From positions 7,502,001 through 7,566,000 of the forward strand of contig OZ234501.1 in NCBI GenBank assembly GCA_965153455.1: DNA of 64,000 nt, given 5' to 3'. A program made the translations under genes and the position numbers. This stretch comes from Sphagnum compactum. Taxonomy: Eukaryota > Bryophyta > Sphagnopsida > Sphagnales. The notes beneath the pieces are model-generated. The model was not told the origin of the DNA, did not search any database, and saw only the letters and a program-made list of their open reading frames with translations. This document shows, one piece after another, positions 61,301 to 64,000 of the stretch. Numbering within the stretch: the stretch's first letter is position 1; each line of letters starts with the position of its first letter.

Positions 61301-63092
61301 AGATCCTGGCAAAACATTTTCCTCAGGTAGCAAGAGGCTATGACAAAACTGGAAAATGTCTGACAACATAGTATTGCTTGCCTTGTGTTTTGCTTGGATG
61401 TTTAACAACTCCAGTATGGCTGCTAAACGGCTTAACCTTGCACCTTGAAAAATAGGTGTTTGAGCATGTGCCTTCGCCTCTTACCACTGCCGTTGTGCCT
61501 GGGCAGTATGTTGATGACATGGATCATCTGCATTGGCTCCTTCATCATGTGGGTTGCCAGACATATCATCAACTATGTCAAGTCCAAACCAATCAACCAT
61601 GAAGTCATCCATTACTTGTTCTTGGTTTGCAGGCAGTGGTGCTTCCTGAACTGGTTGAGAGACACCTTCATCATGAGCAGACAAGTCATTTGATGAAGAA
61701 TGAGTTGATGAAGAGTCTAATTTGTCTGGCATGCCCATTTCCCGATATGTTGCTCTCAACCTCCGTGGCAGCATGTCTTCAGAAGGCCGAATATTCTATG
61801 CAATACCAAATCCAGAAGATCTTAACTATATACCAAACATAGTTGCATATTACATTATAAATAAAAAATGCCAAAATGCATGTATATAGATATGGTATGT
61901 TATGTCTTAAACAAAGTACATAGTTCAGAAATGGTGGAATCCTAATTCCACTCATAGTGTAAACAACTCATCTCCTGATCTGATCTTCCTAGTAGCTAAC
62001 ACCAGGCAATGGTCTTCATGATAAGTCTCGCCATATGGTGCTGGAGGAGGTCCCTCAACAAAAACCCACTCACAATTAGCCCTACGTTTAGGCCGACTCC
62101 CCACCGTACTGTTGATGAAACCAGCAATGTTTCCAGAACGTATGGGGTCTCCATCTATCACCCTCACATCACTATGCCTCCTAATGCTACCAGCAAAGGT
62201 GTCCATCTCAAGAGCAAAGGTCTTCCACTCAGGATGTTGTCTGAGGATCATGTTCCAATGTCTTCTCTTATAGATAGGCCCACCATAAGGGAACAAAGTA
62301 GGACCCTCTCTACGATAACTAGTTGAATCCTCTATAATGATGTCCTCACAAGCATATACTCCATAGCCATGCCTCTCTCCAAGTGTAGAGGTCTTAACAA
62401 TCCATCGTCTACCCCAAACCACAACCTCCTCATCATAGGGCAAACTATCAAGCAACCCAAGAACTGCAGGGTTCCATGACTGGATAATATTGGCACATTT
62501 GCCAGTGAACTCACACATACCCCATCTGCCCTCAACAATAGTCCTAGCATGACCCTCACTTGGACGTTGTGCTTTGGATCGCTGTCTAACGGAGGGCAGA
62601 CATGGCCTTGCCTCATGATGTGGATTACTGGCCTCATGAGAGGCACCAATCCCTACAGCAAATGCATGCGAAAGTGCATTTCCTATGGCAGCTAAAACCC
62701 CTTGTGATAGAACATAGGGTGGTGGTGTCATACGGGAACCCTATTACATTCAAAAAACCACAACAAACCATGGAAGTGAAAATAGTTTCAAAGAGGATTT
62801 CATGAAAAATAACATGTATCAAAGAGGAAAAATGACAATGGTAAAATGACACTTACCACATGAGATGAAGAAGCTCCTGGGGTAAGACCACGATGACGCC
62901 CAAATCGCTGAATGTGTTGAGCACAAACATATGACTTTTGTGAAATCTAACCAACACACTTGGTGCATTGGCAAAGCTGCCGAGGTGGACCATGAGGAGA
63001 ATGAGACACCTCTGCTTGCGTATGAGCTGATGTGCCTTCATTTGAGGAGGATGAGTCACTAGTGGAGACAATGGAGGAGGAAGACATATCAT
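58302..63092 (-). pseudogene. TNP2-type CACTA transposase, multi-exon, lightly damaged
   Basis: Exons on the minus strand, all with GT-AG junctions and matching phases: 63,092-62,857 (LCQCTKC zinc-finger-like), 61,795-61,485, 61,436-60,616, 60,524-59,928, 59,766-58,902 and 58,748-58,302. Transposase_21/TNP2 signatures are VVNDCMLFHGN-like CVNDCMLFHGN, SVRWFPIIPRLLHMYR, DPRHVRLGLASDGVSPH, WPVVVMNYNLPPWLSMKKGF and LLDPMHIEGNVGKAI. A DUF4218 part follows (YLKTHDYHRLLQHILPVA, AGPVHCRWMYWLERYVAVLK). The last exon holds a DUF4216 part (YVFKCKWFKV, HVEQCFYLPYPPNPEEWSLV). Two lesions are visible: a TAG at 62,947-62,949 in the first exon and a frameshift near 58,705 before DUF4216. A further 5' exon ending at 63,222 is likely (reading GIVEPTLDA). 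Everything else is open, so the copy is young or only recently inactivated. Confidence 0.88.
61952..62740 (-). CDS. SET-domain exon inside the CACTA transposase gene
   Basis: A 263-codon open exon begins after the acceptor GAATGTAATAG and ends in TGA. From its first ATG, residues about 112-259 fit a SET lysine-methyltransferase fold: GYGVYACEDI (122-131), LFPYGGPIY (146-154), IDGDPIRSGNIAGFINST (192-209, the RFINHS pseudoknot position), ANCEWV (218-223) and ATRKIRSGDELFTL (246-259). The stop falls where the C-terminal catalytic Tyr of SET domains would come. RFINHS is degenerate (GFINST), so activity is uncertain. The exon is phase 0 at its start, and the zinc-finger exon before it (63,092-62,857) ends in phase 0, so a zinc finger-SET product is possible. 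The next transposase exon is also phase 0, so the SET exon could equally be skipped. I infer a captured host domain or an accessory protein of this CACTA lineage. Confidence 0.8.
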   Translation of the reverse strand, partial: GSRMTPPPYVLSQGVLAAIGNALSHAFAVGIGASHEASNPHHEARPCLPSVRQRSKAQRPSEGHARTIVEGRWGMCEFTGKCANIIQSWNPAVLGLLDSLPYDEEVVVWGRRWIVKTSTLGERHGYGVYACEDIIIEDSTSYRREGPTLFPYGGPIYKRRHWNMILRQHPEWKTFALEMDTFAGSIRRHSDVRVIDGDPIRSGNIAGFINSTVGSRPKRRANCEWVFVEGPPPAPYGETYHEDHCLVLATRKIRSGDELFTL

Positions 63093-63221
63093 CTGTCACA
63101 TTCATAAGGCACAAATGTAAGGCAAAGACCAGATAGGACTTTCAAAAATCATGTGATACAACAATATAAACCATTGACAACTCATAAATTGAGACTACCT
63201 AAACAAAAAAGAAATGCATAC

Positions 63222-63350
63222 CTGCATCCAATGTGGGCTCAACAATGCCTATAGGACTGGTTGCCCGAAACCCTTTGGCATATGCACAACAGGAGCTCTC
63301 TGACCTACAACTCTCGAGAAGAAACCCTAAACCCTAAAACTTTACGAGCC
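63222..63350 (-). other. Probable 5' exon or leader of the CACTA gene
   Basis: The minus strand has a donor GATGCAG|GTATGC at 63,222/63,221. The frame upstream (RATSPIGIVEPTLDA) joins in phase to the next exon (acceptor GTGACAG at 63,093) as ...LDADDMSSSS. No clear initiating ATG was found. Two telomere-like CCCTAAA units lie at 63,322-63,340. Confidence 0.5.
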
Positions 63351-63364
63351 CCTTGCAAACCCCC

Positions 63365-63560
63365 TACCATCGCATCCCTTTTCGCATCTGCATACGTTAC
63401 TTAAACCAAAGCCCTAAAACCTTTAACTTCCTCCTACGTTAGCGAAGCCCCCGACTTCGCAACCCTCATCCGTTGCGATACGAACAGCATTGCACGGCTG
63501 TTGCGAGCAATACCGTATCGCAGGTTGCGATGCGGGTTACATCGCAAGCCCTGAATTTCT
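63365..63560. promoter_or_regulatory. CACTA right subterminal-type TTGCGA cluster, also the likely promoter region
   Basis: GCGAAG, TTCGCAACC, GTTGCGATAC, GTTGCGAGC, TATCGCAGGTTGCGATGCGG and ATCGCAAGCC occur within 150 bp, mirroring the left array. It lies between the minus-strand transposase gene and the plus-strand ORF at 63,714 and could serve both. Confidence 0.6.
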
Positions 63561-63589
63561 GAAAGTCCTTAAGCTGGAACAGAATAAGG

Positions 63590-63698
63590 TGTCTGCCCAA
63601 GCTTTTTGGGGGTCTAGACTAAAGTACCACGGCGAGTGAATTTGAACTCATTCTCGGCATTGCTCGAGAATTGTAGAAGGAAAGCTTGGGCAGACAGG
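63590..63698. repeat. Inverted repeat GTCTGCCCAAGCTTT ... AAAGCTTGGGCAGAC
   Basis: Perfect 15-base arms at about 63,592-63,606 and 63,681-63,695 separated by about 75 bp, just upstream of the plus-strand ATG at 63,714. It could form a hairpin in the leader RNA or be a remnant of a small inverted-repeat element. Confidence 0.75.
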
Positions 63699-63713
63699 AG
63701 GGGGCGGATTGCA

Positions 63714-64000
63714 ATGGCTGGGACTGGTGGAGGGGGTTCTGGGTCTAGAGGAGGTGACAACAATGAGGAAAGGTTGAGGAAGATGGTTGCTGATCACTTG
63801 AGAGCTTCAGAGCTGTTTGCAATCGATACTAGGACACCTGAAGGGCTGCCATCCCTGACAGCCATCTTAGGTCAAGCATTGCAAGCAGGGCTGACTGCTG
63901 GGGAAGCACAAAGAGAGGAGGAGGCAAGGAAGGCTGCAGAAGCCAAGGCAGTAGAGAAGAAGAGAAAGAGAGATGAGAGAGCAACAACAGGAGCTCTCTG
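63714..64000 (+). CDS. Unknown basic, helix-prone protein, N-terminal 95 residues (runs off the right edge)
   Basis: Open from the ATG at 63,714 to the window edge. It starts with a Gly/Ser-rich stretch (MAGTGGGGSGSRGG), followed by a region RLRKMVADHLRASELF (21-36), then LPSLTAILGQALQAGLTAGE (46-65) and a strongly charged Lys/Arg/Glu/Ala segment (EEARKAAEAKAVEKKRKRDE) that looks like a coiled coil with a nuclear-localisation-like KKRKR. No known family recognised. It is GC-richer than its neighbours and diverges from the CACTA gene across the TTGCGA cluster. It may be a second gene of the element, a retroelement gag start or a host gene. Confidence 0.5.
   Translation, partial: MAGTGGGGSGSRGGDNNEERLRKMVADHLRASELFAIDTRTPEGLPSLTAILGQALQAGLTAGEAQREEEARKAAEAKAVEKKRKRDERATTGAL

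Larger units (their letters stand above)
57498..63560 (-). mobile_element. CACTA (EnSpm) element carrying a TNP2 transposase gene and a SET-domain exon; right terminus not located
   Basis: The plus-strand left end reads CACTACTACATATTGTGCCC, a CACTA-type terminus. It is followed by over 500 bp of subterminal repeats built on TTTGCGAA/TTGCGATGCG. A nearly complete TNP2-type gene runs on the minus strand, and the same TTGCGA words reappear at 63,370-63,545 beyond its 5' end. I could not find the matching CACTA inverted terminus to the right, so it may be truncated, mutated or beyond the window. The stated right limit is the end of the subterminal-type repeats. Confidence 0.8.

Noticed and set aside
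63322-63340. Telomere or interstitial telomere array
   Set aside because: Only two CCCTAAA units are present; such short matches are common in plant promoters and leaders.

Overview
The window looks like nuclear DNA of a land plant with a large, transposon-rich genome. It has plant-type gene families (a DEG7-type HtrA protease and a bacterial-type PEP carboxylase with the plant N-terminus MTDT), GT-AG introns, short TTTAGGG-type repeats, and degraded plant MULE, hAT, CACTA and Ty3/gypsy elements. Base composition is AT-rich outside a few GC-richer coding islands. A fern, lycophyte or bryophyte is my guess from gene density and element style; that part is inference.

Host genes are sparse. The 5' part of a DEG7 gene runs off the left edge (1-632, minus). 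A single-exon gene for a von Willebrand A-like protein lies at 10.0-11.0 kb (minus). A complete, apparently intronless bacterial-type PEPC (PPC4/BTPC) occupies 41.5-44.7 kb (minus). A partial basic, coiled-coil-prone ORF starts at 63.7 kb (plus) and leaves the right edge.

The rest is layered mobile DNA. (1) Three decayed copies of one MULE family with SWIM zinc finger (4.3-7.6, 31.4-32.1 and 54.1-57.2 kb) each sit beside tandem arrays of different period (51, 79 and 103 bp) that share a core close to GCA(A/G)GTATTGCA. (2) A complete 4,001-bp hAT element at 12,666-16,666 has CAGTGTTGG termini, GATATC-rich subterminal DNA, a broken transposase and an 8-bp target-site duplication; a ~400-bp inverted repeat brackets it. 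(3) A 3,440-bp non-autonomous CACTA element (21,657-25,096) sits inside a tandem array of self-complementary units and splits it. (4) Two solo LTRs of one family (49,138-50,043 and 51,083-51,960) have recognisable 5-bp target duplications. (5) A degraded Ty3/gypsy pol lies at 37.2-38.9 kb. (6) A degraded multi-exon zinc-finger gene lies at 25.7-27.1 kb.

The most unusual locus is the CACTA/EnSpm element at 57.5 to about 63.6 kb. Its TNP2-type transposase gene can be followed exon by exon on the minus strand with matching splice phases. Between its zinc-finger exon and its next transposase exon lies a 789-bp phase-0 exon encoding a SET-domain (protein lysine methyltransferase-like) module. The zinc-finger exon can be joined in frame either to the SET exon, which ends in a stop, or directly to the transposase exons. 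That suggests a transposon with a captured chromatin-modifying domain, possibly expressed by alternative splicing. One nonsense codon and one frameshift show that this copy is decaying.
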